A stretch of 52,255 nucleotides of DNA from an uncultured Clostridia bacterium (GTDB lineage Bacteria; Bacillota; Clostridia; Oscillospirales; QAKW01): the NCBI GenBank assembly GCA_944387895.1, contig CALXGQ010000027.1, forward strand, positions 1 through 52,255, in the 5' to 3' direction. A program made the translations under genes and the position numbers. Positions 33,421-42,473 of this stretch are shown here, piece after piece. The number at the start of each line of letters is the position of its first letter. The first letter of the stretch is position 1. Under the pieces are notes generated by a model. It was not told the DNA's origin. It worked only from the letters and a program-made list of their open reading frames with translations, and made no database searches.

Positions 33421-33467
33421 AGAATACCGCCCGGAAGGCGATTCGCCTTCCGGGCGGTATTCTTTCT
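33421..33467. terminator. Very strong bidirectional terminator
   Basis: A perfect stem of about 20 bp (from 33421 to 33463, loop at 33441-33443) continues into TTTCTTT. It lies between the small acidic ORF and the convergent DUF4965 gene. Confidence 0.85.
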
Positions 33468-33520
33468 TTGCCGGCAGCCGGCAGGCGTCCTCTTTGCGCC
33501 TGCGGAGCGGGCATCTGCTT

Positions 33521-35572
33521 TTAAAAGTGCAGCAGTTTGATGAACAGGCCGCCCTGGACGGTGCGGTTCTGGAATCCCCGGTGGAGAGGCCGGGCGGTAA
33601 AATACCAGTCGGTGAAGGGGATGCGGTCGGGCGTTTCGTTGAGAAAATCCCACATTTTATCAACGATCATCTGGAAGTAGGCGTCGTCGGTTTCGTCCAG
33701 CATCACGCTCCACATCTGCCAGTCGCTTTTGGTGTAGTCGGCGCGGCTGTCCAGCGGGAGGCCATAGGTGTGGGCCATTTTTTTATAATACGCCAGCTCC
33801 GCCTTTTTGGTTTCTTCGCTGTAGAGATTCAGATCCAGAAGGTTATCCCAGATCATATTATACTTGATGCTCCAGCTTTCCTCCTGATCAAAGGCCAGAC
33901 GGGTATGATCGCCAGAACGGGCGTTCTTTTCCCAAAGGGCGGCAAATTCGGCGGCTTTCGCATGGTAATGGGCGGCTTCGGTAGTGTTGCCGGTGTCCTT
34001 GAGCATTTTGGCAAAGGCGGCAATGCCCATGGCGGCTTTGACCGAAAGGTTGCAGTTATGCGCCAGATGCCCGGCAAAATCGTCGGTGCAAAGCTGGTTG
34101 GCAGGATCGTAGCCGGCCTTGAGCAGATAATCCGCCCACTGCCGGAGCAGCGCTTCATGCTTCTTAAAGTAGCTGAAATCCTTTTTCGCATAGCAGATCC
34201 CTGCAACGCAGAGAATCATATTGCCGCATTCCTCAACCGGCATCTGCTTTTCCAGAGGGCTGATGCCACGGAAGAAGTATCTGGTGGAATAACCGTAGAC
34301 CTGACGGTTGGCCAGGGGATAGGTGCCGGCGTCATGGGGCGCAAATTCATAGTCCCAAAGATCCTTCTCGATCAGCTTGAAGATGGGATTCAGCATCCCT
34401 TCCACCAGATCCGGCTCATAAATCAGAAAGAGCGGAATGGAGGGATAGGTGACGTCGACCGTTGCAATACAGCCGTTGGAGTAATTCTCCTTGGAGAAAA
34501 ATTGCAGCTCTCCATCGTGCCAGGTCAGCTTGTGGGCGGCGATGGTCTGGCGGTAGGAAAGATTCAGGATATCGGCATATTTGGGGCTGAGAGCGGCAGC
34601 TTTTTGGGTCAGATCCTTTTCAAAGGCGTCAACCCGCGCCCGAATCTCCGCGTATTCATTCAGCGCTTTTTTTATGATATCCTCAAAGGTATCGCCGTCC
34701 TTGCGCCAGTAGGCCTCAATGTTCTCTCCGAAATACTGGATGGACTTGATGTCGTCGTAGCCGAGGGCCAAAAAGTCCTCCGCCTCCCCGCTGAGGGTGA
34801 ATTTCTGCTCCGCCAGCAGGACCGGATAGTGAGGATGGATGGTAGCGGAGGAATATTCCCGATAAAATTCGGGCGCCGGGGGGTTGGGGCTTCCGCCCTG
34901 ATAGTCCATCGGATTGGTGGGCTGCATCTCGTTGGAATAAAGGTCGCGGATCCGCTTGTTTAACCGGGAAACCGGCAACGCGGCCGTCTGCCAGGAGGGG
35001 GCGATCAGATGCAGCGTTCCCCATTCGATGCGGTGATCGTCGCCGGAACGCTTGAGCATCTGCTCCGTGCCGCTGGAAGCGGTGATGGAATAGGCGGTTC
35101 TGTTGAAGCTGACGCTCTGGCTTCCGTTGTCTACCGCCATCTCGCAGCTGACGCCGATAAACAGATGGACCTCATGCTCCTTGCCGTCCAGCGCGGTCAG
35201 CTTATAGGAAATGTAGGAAATGGGGCGACTGAGCAGCTTCAGATCGTCCATCAGCAGGGGGCTCATGAAGGAAAGCTCAAGCCGGATCTCCTTGTTTTCA
35301 AAGGTGTAAACGGTGGTCATGGCCTTGATCGTAACGTCCACCTGCGGCAGAGCCGGATACTCGGTGACATAGCGGAGATTATCCGGCTGGATCTTGCCGA
35401 TGAACTGGTAAACGGTTCCGTCGACGGCGATCGAGCCGGTGATGAACTGCCGGGCTCCGGTCCAATGGCGGGGAACATCGTCGGTAAGCTGATCGGCAAA
35501 AGACCAGACGTTGAACATCGGATCGTTGGTGATCAGCGGTACGCAGGGCGCTCTGAGCTTTTTATTCTGCAT
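33521..35572 (-). CDS. DUF4965/glutaminase A-like protein
   Basis: A 683-residue protein of the DUF4965 (glutaminase GtaA-like) family. It has an N-terminal beta-sandwich part (about 1-300, beginning P-L-I-T-N-D-P-M-F-N-V-W) and a C-terminal alpha-helical toroid like that of six-hairpin glycosidases (about 320-683), with H-D-A-G-T-Y-P, E-E-C-G-N-M and the end segment W-Y-F-T-A-R-P-L-H-R-G-F. Fungal homologues are secreted glutaminases; here there is no signal peptide, so it is probably cytoplasmic and the substrate is open (amide or glycoside). ATG 35572 follows AAGGAGG; an in-frame start at 35605 is less likely. Confidence 0.8.
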   Translation of the reverse strand: MQNKKLRAPCVPLITNDPMFNVWSFADQLTDDVPRHWTGARQFITGSIAVDGTVYQFIGKIQPDNLRYVTEYPALPQVDVTIKAMTTVYTFENKEIRLELSFMSPLLMDDLKLLSRPISYISYKLTALDGKEHEVHLFIGVSCEMAVDNGSQSVSFNRTAYSITASSGTEQMLKRSGDDHRIEWGTLHLIAPSWQTAALPVSRLNKRIRDLYSNEMQPTNPMDYQGGSPNPPAPEFYREYSSATIHPHYPVLLAEQKFTLSGEAEDFLALGYDDIKSIQYFGENIEAYWRKDGDTFEDIIKKALNEYAEIRARVDAFEKDLTQKAAALSPKYADILNLSYRQTIAAHKLTWHDGELQFFSKENYSNGCIATVDVTYPSIPLFLIYEPDLVEGMLNPIFKLIEKDLWDYEFAPHDAGTYPLANRQVYGYSTRYFFRGISPLEKQMPVEECGNMILCVAGICYAKKDFSYFKKHEALLRQWADYLLKAGYDPANQLCTDDFAGHLAHNCNLSVKAAMGIAAFAKMLKDTGNTTEAAHYHAKAAEFAALWEKNARSGDHTRLAFDQEESWSIKYNMIWDNLLDLNLYSEETKKAELAYYKKMAHTYGLPLDSRADYTKSDWQMWSVMLDETDDAYFQMIVDKMWDFLNETPDRIPFTDWYFTARPLHRGFQNRTVQGGLFIKLLHF

Positions 35573-35603
35573 GGTTTCAATTCCTCCTTTTTTCTTTGCT
35601 TTC

Positions 35604-35632
35604 ATTATATATTCTTTTCGCCGGGATTACAA
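35604..35632 (-). promoter_or_regulatory. Promoter of the DUF4965 gene
   Basis: TTGTAA (35627-35632) and TATAAT (35604-35609) with a 17-bp spacer on the minus strand. Confidence 0.7.
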
Positions 35633-35749
35633 GACTTTGGCGGGAACTATTACGGCAAAAAAGTGTAAAATTTGCGCATGATGCAAAATTCCGCCATGAA
35701 AAGAATTGCGTCATGTTACATAACTTGAAAAATAATTTATATAAAACGC

Positions 35750-35778
35750 TTGACAAATTATAAAAGCGGAGTTAAAAT
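35750..35778 (+). promoter_or_regulatory. Promoter of the RHH-clpB operon
   Basis: TTGACA (35750-35755) and TAAAAT (35773-35778) with a 17-bp spacer. I see no CIRCE-type inverted repeat next to it, so control by HrcA is not evident. Confidence 0.75.
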
Positions 35779-35796
35779 AAATACAGAGGTGATCTC

Positions 35797-36438
35797 ATGA
35801 AAAAGAGCGTATATTCCCTGGTGTTGATGGATGAGGTAGTGGATCAGGTGGATCGGCTGGCCTATTCCATGCATACCAACCGCTCCAATATGATCAATCA
35901 GATCCTGGCGGAGTACTGTTCGATGCTGACGCCGGAGAAACGGATGCAGACAACCCTGACCCAGCTGGAGCGGCTGCTGGATCAGGAGGGATTTCAGGCC
36001 ATGGCGCAGCCGTCCGGCAGTATGCTGGTGGTGCGCAGCGCGCTGAACTATAAATATAATCCTTCCGTGCGATACCGCGTGGAGCTGTTTCGCAGCCCGG
36101 AGCCGGAGTTCGGCCAATTGCAGGTTCAGCTGCGTACCCAGAATCAGGAGTTGATATATTATGTAAACAAATTCATGGTTTACTGGGCAGATCTGGAACA
36201 GGGTTATCTGGGAAAGGTTCATTCGGCTGTTGAAAACGGGCGGTTTTTCCGAAATCTGCGGTATCAGTCCGCCTTTGATCAGCAGGGATCCTTGGCAGGG
36301 AATGCGGTTGGAAGTTATGTCAACTACTTTGACCGGGCCCTGAAGGTGTATTTTCGGTATCTGGATCATCCCGCCGCTTCTGAGATGGTGGAGGATATCA
36401 TGAAGGAATACGTTTCATCGGAGATTCCAAAGGTATAG
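35797..36438 (+). CDS. Ribbon-helix-helix protein upstream of clpB
   Basis: 213 residues. The first 45 read like a ribbon-helix-helix (CopG/Arc) DNA-binding domain: a short strand K-K-S-V-Y-S-L-V-L and then two helices with S-N-M-I-N-Q-I-L. The remaining 165 residues have no recognised domain and contain alternating strands and a helical end. It lies 16 bp before clpB, so the two are co-transcribed. A regulator of the chaperone operon is a reasonable inference, but no direct evidence exists. The ribosome binding site is AGAGGTGATCTC before ATG 35797. Confidence 0.78.
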   Translation: MKKSVYSLVLMDEVVDQVDRLAYSMHTNRSNMINQILAEYCSMLTPEKRMQTTLTQLERLLDQEGFQAMAQPSGSMLVVRSALNYKYNPSVRYRVELFRSPEPEFGQLQVQLRTQNQELIYYVNKFMVYWADLEQGYLGKVHSAVENGRFFRNLRYQSAFDQQGSLAGNAVGSYVNYFDRALKVYFRYLDHPAASEMVEDIMKEYVSSEIPKV

Positions 36439-36454
36439 AAAGGTGTGAGCGACA

Positions 36455-39037
36455 ATGAATGCGAATCAGTTTACAGAAAAAAGTCTGGAGGCGCTGCAAA
36501 ACGCCGAGCAGACGGCCGCCATGCGGAAAAACGCGGCGGTAGAACAGCTGCATCTGCTGGCAGCGCTGATCAGCCAGCAGAACGGATTTGTTTCCGGGGT
36601 TCTGGAAAAGATGGGCGTCCGCGGCCTGCAGGAGGACTGCGGAAGGGCGCTGGATCGGCTGCCTACCCTCAGCGCGACCGGTCAGCTTTATTGCAGCAGC
36701 GAGCTGAACGCCGCCATGGATTCCGCCGCCAGGCAGGCGGAGAAGATGGGCGACAGCTATATTTCGGTCGAGCATCTGATGTATGGCCTGATCGATAAGC
36801 AGGACGCGACGCTGAAACAGCTTTTCGCCGATCATAATATCAATAAGAAGCAGTTCTGGGAAACGGTAAAGGGGCTGCGCGGCAATCAGCAGGTCAACAG
36901 CCAGAATCCGGAGGATACCTACGACGTATTGTCGAAATATGGCCGGGATCTGGTCGAGGCGGCCCGCCAGCAGAAGCTGGATCCGGTGATCGGGCGGGAC
37001 GAGGAGATCCGGAACGTCATTCGGATCCTTTCCCGGAAAACGAAAAACAATCCGGTTCTGATCGGCGAACCGGGCGTCGGCAAAACCGCCATCGCCGAGG
37101 GGCTGGCGCTGCGGATCGTCCGGGGGGATGTTCCGGAGAACCTGAAGAACCGCAAATTGTTTTCGCTGGATATGGGCGCCCTGATTTCCGGCGCCAAATA
37201 CCGCGGTGAATTTGAAGAGCGGTTGAAGGCGGTTTTGAACGAGGTGCAGAAAAGCGAAGGAGAGATCATTCTTTTCATCGATGAGCTGCATACCATCGTC
37301 GGCGCCGGCAAGACGGAAGGCTCCATGGACGCCGGAAACCTGCTGAAGCCGATGCTGGCCCGGGGCGAGCTGCATTGTATCGGTGCGACGACCCTCAATG
37401 AATACCGGCAGTATATCGAAAAGGACGCCGCTTTGGAGCGGCGGTTCCAGCCGGTTTTGGTTGCCGAGCCGTCGGTGGAGGATACCATTTCCATTCTGCG
37501 GGGTCTGGAGGAGCGCTATGAGGTTTATCATGGCGTAAAGATTCAGGATCAGGCGCTGATCGCCGCCGCCACCTTGTCGGATCGCTATATCAGCGACCGT
37601 TTTTTGCCGGATAAGGCGATCGATCTGGTGGATGAGGCCTGCGCGCTGATCAAAACGGAGATGGAATCGATGCCCACGGAGCTGGATGAAAAGCAGCGCC
37701 GGATCATGCAGCTGGAAATTGAGGAGCAGGCTTTGAAAAAGGACGACGGCTCTCTTTCTGCCGTTCGTCTGGCAGAGCTGCAAAAGGAAATGGCGGCGCT
37801 GCGCGATGAGTTCAACTCTATGAAAGCCAAATGGGAAAATGAAAAGCAGGCGATATCGGTGGTTCAGAAGCTGCGGGAAGAGATCGAGCAGACGAACAAC
37901 GCCATCCAGCAGGCGGAGAACAACTATGATCTGAACCGGGCGGCGGAGCTGAAATACGGCAAGCTGCCCGCGCTGAAAAAGCAGCTGGAGGAGGCGGAGC
38001 AGACCGAGCGCAGCGCGGCGAACCATCCGGAGGATTCCCTTCTTCGGGACAAAGTCACGGAGGAGGAGATCGCGAAAATCGTTGCCCGGTGGACGGGGAT
38101 CCCGGTGGCAAAGCTGATGGAAAGCGAGCGGGAAAAGCTGCTGCATCTGGACGACATCCTGCACCGCCGCGTGATTGGCCAGGATGAAGCGGTTCAGCGG
38201 GTTTGCGATGCGATCCTGCGTTCCCGGGCGGGGATCCAGGATCCCAACCGGCCGATTGGTTCCTTCCTGTTTTTGGGTCCTACCGGCGTGGGAAAAACAG
38301 AGCTGGCCAAGGCGCTGGCGCAGGCTCTTTTTGACGATGAAAAGAGCATGATCCGGATCGATATGAGCGAATATATGGAGAAATACTCCGTTTCGCGGCT
38401 GATCGGCGCGCCGCCGGGATATGTGGGTTATGATGAAGGCGGGCAGCTGACGGAAGCGGTGCGCCGCAAGCCCTATGCGGTGGTTCTGTTCGACGAGGTG
38501 GAAAAGGCGCATCCCGACGTTTTCAATATCCTGCTTCAGGTTCTGGACGACGGCCGGATCACCGACAGTCAGGGCCGGACGGTGGACTTTAAGAACACCA
38601 TCATCATTCTGACCTCCAATCTTGGCTCGGATATCATTCTGGACGGCATTGAAAACGGCGAGATTTCCGCCGCCGCCCGCGCCCAGGTGGAGCAGCTGCT
38701 GCGGCGTTCTTTCCGGCCGGAGTTTCTCAACAGACTGGACGAAACGGTGTTCTATAAGCCGCTGACGAAGGAGAATATCGGCGGGATCGTTGATCTTCTT
38801 CTGGCCGAGCTGCAAAAACGGCTTGACGATCAGCAGCTTCATGTTACCCTTACCGACGCGGCGAAGAACTACCTGATCGAAAAGGGCTATGATCCCAATT
38901 TCGGGGCACGGCCGCTGCGTCGGCTGATGCAGCAGAAGCTGGAAACGCTTTTGGCGCGCCGGATTCTTCAGGGCGATCTGCAGCCGGGCACCACGCTGAC
39001 GGTGGACGTTTCCAACGGCGACCTTGTACTTTCCTGA
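36455..39037 (+). CDS. clpB: ATP-dependent disaggregase ClpB
   Basis: A Hsp100 chaperone that threads aggregated proteins through a hexameric pore with DnaK help. 860 residues: N-terminal double Clp-N repeat (1-145), first AAA+ domain with Walker A G204-E-P-G-V-G-K210-T and Walker B L-F-I-D-E-L, a long M-domain coiled coil (about 405-525) that identifies ClpB rather than ClpC, and a second AAA+ domain with G-P-T-G-V-G-K-T, pore loop G-Y-V-G-Y and V-L-F-D-E-V-E-K. No ClpP-binding loop is seen. AAGGTGTGAGCGACA precedes ATG 36455. Confidence 0.96.
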   Translation: MNANQFTEKSLEALQNAEQTAAMRKNAAVEQLHLLAALISQQNGFVSGVLEKMGVRGLQEDCGRALDRLPTLSATGQLYCSSELNAAMDSAARQAEKMGDSYISVEHLMYGLIDKQDATLKQLFADHNINKKQFWETVKGLRGNQQVNSQNPEDTYDVLSKYGRDLVEAARQQKLDPVIGRDEEIRNVIRILSRKTKNNPVLIGEPGVGKTAIAEGLALRIVRGDVPENLKNRKLFSLDMGALISGAKYRGEFEERLKAVLNEVQKSEGEIILFIDELHTIVGAGKTEGSMDAGNLLKPMLARGELHCIGATTLNEYRQYIEKDAALERRFQPVLVAEPSVEDTISILRGLEERYEVYHGVKIQDQALIAAATLSDRYISDRFLPDKAIDLVDEACALIKTEMESMPTELDEKQRRIMQLEIEEQALKKDDGSLSAVRLAELQKEMAALRDEFNSMKAKWENEKQAISVVQKLREEIEQTNNAIQQAENNYDLNRAAELKYGKLPALKKQLEEAEQTERSAANHPEDSLLRDKVTEEEIAKIVARWTGIPVAKLMESEREKLLHLDDILHRRVIGQDEAVQRVCDAILRSRAGIQDPNRPIGSFLFLGPTGVGKTELAKALAQALFDDEKSMIRIDMSEYMEKYSVSRLIGAPPGYVGYDEGGQLTEAVRRKPYAVVLFDEVEKAHPDVFNILLQVLDDGRITDSQGRTVDFKNTIIILTSNLGSDIILDGIENGEISAAARAQVEQLLRRSFRPEFLNRLDETVFYKPLTKENIGGIVDLLLAELQKRLDDQQLHVTLTDAAKNYLIEKGYDPNFGARPLRRLMQQKLETLLARRILQGDLQPGTTLTVDVSNGDLVLS

Positions 39038-39049
39038 TGTCTTTCGGGC

Positions 39050-39084
39050 AAAGCCCCGCGCTATGCAGGCGCGGGGCTTTTTTC
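39050..39084 (+). terminator. Terminator of clpB
   Basis: Stem AAAGCCCCGCGC with its complement (39050-39061 and 39069-39080) followed by TTTTTT. Confidence 0.85.
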
Positions 39085-39089
39085 ATACG

Positions 39090-39119
39090 TTGAAAAACCG
39101 GGAAGAACCTTTGTATAAA
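39090..39119 (+). promoter_or_regulatory. Promoter of the PTS-like gene
   Basis: TTGAAA (39090-39095) and TATAAA (39114-39119) with an 18-bp spacer, 45 bp before the start. Confidence 0.55.
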
Positions 39120-39164
39120 TTCCGGAGGATGGAGCACCCTTAATGTAATGAAAGGGGAGCGGAG

Positions 39165-40925
39165 ATGAAGGTAACGGACTGGATGGACAGCTCCGGCGTT
39201 TGCGTAGGCGTGACGCTGAGAGAACGGGAAGGCGTTGTGGATCTGCTGGCTGCGCTCCAGCAGAAATCCGGCAATACGGACAACTGCCGGCAGCTCCGGC
39301 GGGATATTTATTACCGGGAGGAGGAAACCTCGGCCGCCATCGGCGCCGGAACGGCGATTTTCAGCGTGGAGAGCAAGGCGGTTCGGCGTCCTCTGATCAC
39401 CGCCGTTACGCTGACGGAGGGGGTGGATCTGGACGCTCCGGACGGCGAGAAAAGCAGGCTGATCTTTCTGGCGGCGGTTCCGCCGGGAACCGGAGGGGAC
39501 TGCGCTGCCCGGCTGACCGTTTTGCTGATGAATGAAAATCTGCGGGATCAGTTGATGGAAGCGGCGGATGAGAGCACCTTTTTCCGGCTGCTGGAAATGG
39601 CGGAGGAGGGGTCTTATACCGCGGGGCGCGACGCCGGCGGGGAAATGCCGGTGATTTTGCTTTTGCTGACCGGGGCGGAGGAAGAGGAAGGAAAGGCGGC
39701 GGCGCAGCTTCAGCTGGCGGCGGGGCGTCTGGGCTTTCTTCTGAAGACGGAGCGGCCCGGCGGCCCGGCCTTTTCCGGGGAGGATCTTCGTTCTGCCGCT
39801 GGGATCCTGATGCTGGGCGACGGCGCGCCTTCTGCCCGGTTCGATGGCAAGCCGGTGCGCAACATTACTTCCTCCGATGGGATATATCGGCCGGAGCATC
39901 TGCTGCGCACGGCGGCGGAAGCGCCGGTATTTTATAAAAAAACAACAAACCGCCCGGCGCGGCGGGGGCTTTCCGGCTGGTTTCTGCAAACGCGGGTATT
40001 GCTGCTGCCTGCGCTTACGCTGGCGGGTGGCTGCTTTCAGTTGATCGGAGAAGGCGTCGCCCTGTTTTCCTCTTCGGCTTCGGCAGTATTTTCTGCCGTC
40101 GGCGCAGGGGCGTTTTCCCTGATTCTGCCGCTGATCAGCGGGTTGATCGCCTTCCGCTTCGCCCGCTGGCCGGGGCTGGCGGCCGGCCTGACCTGCGGCG
40201 TGATCCTGGGGCAGACCTGCGGCGGGGTATGGGCGGCGTTGGCCGGCGGAATTTTGGCGGGAGCGGTGATGCGTCGGGGAGAATGCGGCCTTCGGCATTT
40301 GCCCCGCTTCCGCCGCGCGGCGGAATGGATTCTGGCGGTTTTGGGAGTCGGTCTGATGGGGAGCCTTGCCCTGGCGGCCGGCGCTTGCGCTTCCCGCCTG
40401 CGCGGCGCGGCTGCCCAGTATTTCCAACAACTGCAAAGCCCGCTGAACCGTGGTTTTCTGGCTGCTACCGCCTCCGGGCTGGATCCGGCAGGCCCCTTGC
40501 AGCAGGGCTTTTCCGGGCAGGGAACAGACGCTGTGGCCAATGCCGCCATAACGGCGGCGGTTCTTGCCGTGGCGCTCGGCGTGATCATCCGGCTGGTTTT
40601 TTTACGGGAGCCTCAGGCTTCGGAACAGATGAGAACCGGCGGCTGGACAGCATTACCCGCCGCTTTGAGCGGCAGTATGGAAGGCTGGCTTTTCTTTTAC
40701 GCCGGAGATCCGTTCAAAACAGCCGTATCTGCGGCGCTGGGCGCCGGTACCGCCGGCCTGATTTCCGCTGCCTGCGGCTTTGAAGCCGACCGGCAGGGCA
40801 TATTTTCCCTCTTTTTCGGAACAAGATCCTGGGCGCTTTTGCTTGCGGTTCTGGGCGGCGGCGCGATGACCGCTCTGCTGCTGATCTTCTTTGAAAAAAT
40901 GAACAGATCCGTACACATGAAGTAA
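39165..40925 (+). CDS. Fructose-type PTS EIIABC-like protein lacking phosphorylation sites
   Basis: 586 residues in the domain order of fructose PTS permeases: EIIA-like (1-148), EIIB-like (about 160-258) and a hydrophobic EIIC-like domain (about 272-580, at least eight helices; L-P-L-I-S-G-L-I-A-F and G-D-P-F segments). EIIA members phosphorylate a histidine in A-I-P-H; here A-I-F-S puts S67 there, and the second conserved histidine (H-L before the L-L motif) reads A-A-R-L. EIIB members use a cysteine in C-P-T-G; here L167-L-T-G. Phosphotransfer by the usual route thus looks impossible. The frame is intact, with promoter and GGGGAGCGGAG ribosome binding site, so it is probably expressed. A facilitator, receptor or neofunctionalised transporter is possible. 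Confidence 0.8.
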   Translation: MKVTDWMDSSGVCVGVTLREREGVVDLLAALQQKSGNTDNCRQLRRDIYYREEETSAAIGAGTAIFSVESKAVRRPLITAVTLTEGVDLDAPDGEKSRLIFLAAVPPGTGGDCAARLTVLLMNENLRDQLMEAADESTFFRLLEMAEEGSYTAGRDAGGEMPVILLLLTGAEEEEGKAAAQLQLAAGRLGFLLKTERPGGPAFSGEDLRSAAGILMLGDGAPSARFDGKPVRNITSSDGIYRPEHLLRTAAEAPVFYKKTTNRPARRGLSGWFLQTRVLLLPALTLAGGCFQLIGEGVALFSSSASAVFSAVGAGAFSLILPLISGLIAFRFARWPGLAAGLTCGVILGQTCGGVWAALAGGILAGAVMRRGECGLRHLPRFRRAAEWILAVLGVGLMGSLALAAGACASRLRGAAAQYFQQLQSPLNRGFLAATASGLDPAGPLQQGFSGQGTDAVANAAITAAVLAVALGVIIRLVFLREPQASEQMRTGGWTALPAALSGSMEGWLFFYAGDPFKTAVSAALGAGTAGLISAACGFEADRQGIFSLFFGTRSWALLLAVLGGGAMTALLLIFFEKMNRSVHMK

Positions 40926-41006
40926 AAAAGTAAAAGTTCCTTTTACCTTAATGGAAAAAAATTTATCCGAATGTGAAAAAAATATTCCGATATTTTTAAT
41001 TTAATG

Positions 41007-41035
41007 TTGCAATTTTTACCGATATGTGGTATTAT
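41007..41035 (+). promoter_or_regulatory. Promoter of the AraC-family gene
   Basis: TTGCAA (41007-41012) and TATTAT (41030-41035) with a 17-bp spacer, 40 bp before the start codon. Confidence 0.65.
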
Positions 41036-41075
41036 TCACATAGAGTGCATGAATCATATGCGACGAGGTGTAGAA

Positions 41076-41921
41076 ATGCAAAAATATTTAGAGCGGGAAG
41101 AGCGGTTTACCTTTGATAAAAGCTACTTTCCTGATATCTGGCTGAGTCTTTGCTGCTGTCATCGGTATAATCCTTCCGAAACCTTTGGGCCGGTCACTCC
41201 TTCCAATTATATCATCAATATTGTCGAGGCGGGGCGGGGGACTCTGGATCACGGAAACCGCCGGTACAGCGTCGCCGCCGGACAGGCCTTTGTGCTTTTT
41301 CCCGGCAGGACCGTCAGCTGGAAGGCGGACGGGCTGGAGCCCTGGAACTATATCGGCGTTGAGCTTTCCGGGAGCGGCGTTGAAAAATTCATCGAACGTC
41401 TGGGGCTTTCCTTTCAGGTGCCGTTGATCGATTTTTCTTCTCCCCATAAGGCGATGGACGCCGCATATGATCTTTTTGTGGAATGCAACAAAAAATATCA
41501 GAACCATTTTGCGATCTCCAGCAGCTTTTTCAGCCTTCTGGAATGCGTGGAGGAAAGTCTGGTGGCGAAAAAAATCCCGGCGAAGAATTTTTATATGACC
41601 CGCGCCGTGGAGTACATAAAGGAAAACTATAACCAGAATTTGAGCGTTGAAAATATCGCCAATATGCTGGGGATTGAGCGCAGCTATCTTTCGCGCCTTT
41701 TTAAAACCTATAAAAATAAAAGTACGCAGAATTATATCATCGACTACCGCATCCATCGCGCCAAGAAGATGTTTGAGGAAGAGGATCTGAATGTTTCTCA
41801 GGTCTGCACCGCGGTCGGCTATACCAATATTTACTGCTTTTCGCGGATCTTCAAAAGCCGGGTCGGGATGAGCCCGAAGGAGTACCGCGAGATGTGCAAG
41901 CGGGAAAACAGCGGCGATTAA
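41076..41921 (+). CDS. AraC family transcriptional regulator
   Basis: 281 residues: an N-terminal cupin-like ligand-binding domain (about 45-160, with G-R-G-T-L-D-H-G and A-F-V-L-F-P-G-R) and a C-terminal AraC/XylS double helix-turn-helix (about 175-276, with L-S-V-E-N-I-A-N-M-L-G and the signature C-F-S-R-I-F-K-S-R-V-G-M-S-P-K-E-Y-R). Regulators of this layout usually sense sugars. The nearest possible target is the PTS-like gene just upstream, but no operator is evident. ATG 41076 follows CGAGGTGTAGAA; upstream in-frame starts lack a ribosome binding site. Confidence 0.9.
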   Translation: MQKYLEREERFTFDKSYFPDIWLSLCCCHRYNPSETFGPVTPSNYIINIVEAGRGTLDHGNRRYSVAAGQAFVLFPGRTVSWKADGLEPWNYIGVELSGSGVEKFIERLGLSFQVPLIDFSSPHKAMDAAYDLFVECNKKYQNHFAISSSFFSLLECVEESLVAKKIPAKNFYMTRAVEYIKENYNQNLSVENIANMLGIERSYLSRLFKTYKNKSTQNYIIDYRIHRAKKMFEEEDLNVSQVCTAVGYTNIYCFSRIFKSRVGMSPKEYREMCKRENSGD

Positions 41922-41938
41922 AAGCTCCTGCGATGAAC

Positions 41939-41980
41939 CGGCGCTCCGCTCCTGCGGCGAATCGGCGCTCCGCTTCTGCG
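41939..41980 (+). repeat. Two tandem copies of an 18-bp sequence
   Basis: CGGCGCTCCGCTCCTGCG (41939-41956) and a copy with one change (41963-41980) lie with a 24-bp period just behind the AraC gene. Confidence 0.6.
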
Positions 41981-42000
41981 CTTTTGTGATGAACCAACGT

Positions 42001-42056
42001 CCTGTTCCCGGGCAGCTCTGCTTGATGCAGAGCCGCCCGGGAACAGGGCTTTTTTT
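42001..42056 (+). terminator. Terminator behind the AraC gene
   Basis: A long stem formed by 42001-42021 and 42027-42047, with one mismatch region, is followed by GCTTTTTTT. Confidence 0.8.
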
Positions 42057-42124
42057 ATCAGCGCTGGTAATAATAAATGGAAAAAATTGATGCAGAGCCG
42101 CCCGGGAGCAGGGCTTTTTTTATC
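42022..42124 (+). repeat. Direct duplication of the terminator right half
   Basis: About 38 nt beginning TTGATGCAGAGCCGCCCGGG occur at 42022 and again at 42087 (period 65, one base different), each ending in a T7 run. Only the first copy has the left arm and so can form the full hairpin. Confidence 0.75.
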
Positions 42125-42420
42125 CATGTCGGTAATAAATATAAATTATGAATGTAAAAAACGGCAGGATCCGGGGCGCGGCAGAGGGGAACCGCTGCGG
42201 GTGTTTTGATGATCCGGAAGGGTTGTCGTTTCTTTGTCGGCCGGATGGATGATGGGGATCAAAGGCCACCCTTTGCCGCGAAACGCTTTTGCCGCAGGGG
42301 GTATCGCAGGCACCCTCCACGGAAACCCGCAGGGCGGGCGCCTGGCCTTGCCATAAGGCGGATCAGAAAAGGATTTTACTAAAATGCAATAAAAACATAT
42401 TGAAACACAATAAAAATATG
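42125..42420. other. Gene-free GC-rich region
   Basis: Roughly 300 nt without a gene I can support. Two overlapping leftward frames (about 66 and 93 codons) are open but lack ribosome binding sites and known homology. Numerous short palindromic GC blocks suggest a repetitive or structured element; nothing more can be said. Confidence 0.4.
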
Positions 42421-42449
42421 TTGACAAACGAAAAACACTATGCTATGAT
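42421..42449 (+). promoter_or_regulatory. Promoter of the DUF2975 cassette
   Basis: TTGACA (42421-42426) and TATGAT (42444-42449) with a 17-bp spacer, 24 bp before the first start codon. Confidence 0.75.
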
Positions 42450-42473
42450 CAATACCAGAAAGGGGAGAGGATG

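Noticed and set aside
36398..38842. 814-codon leftward frame opposite clpB
   Set aside because: Shadow of the clpB codons, with no domain recognisable.
42022..42124. CRISPR-like repeat
   Set aside because: Only two copies, each containing a terminator arm and T tract, and no regular spacers.
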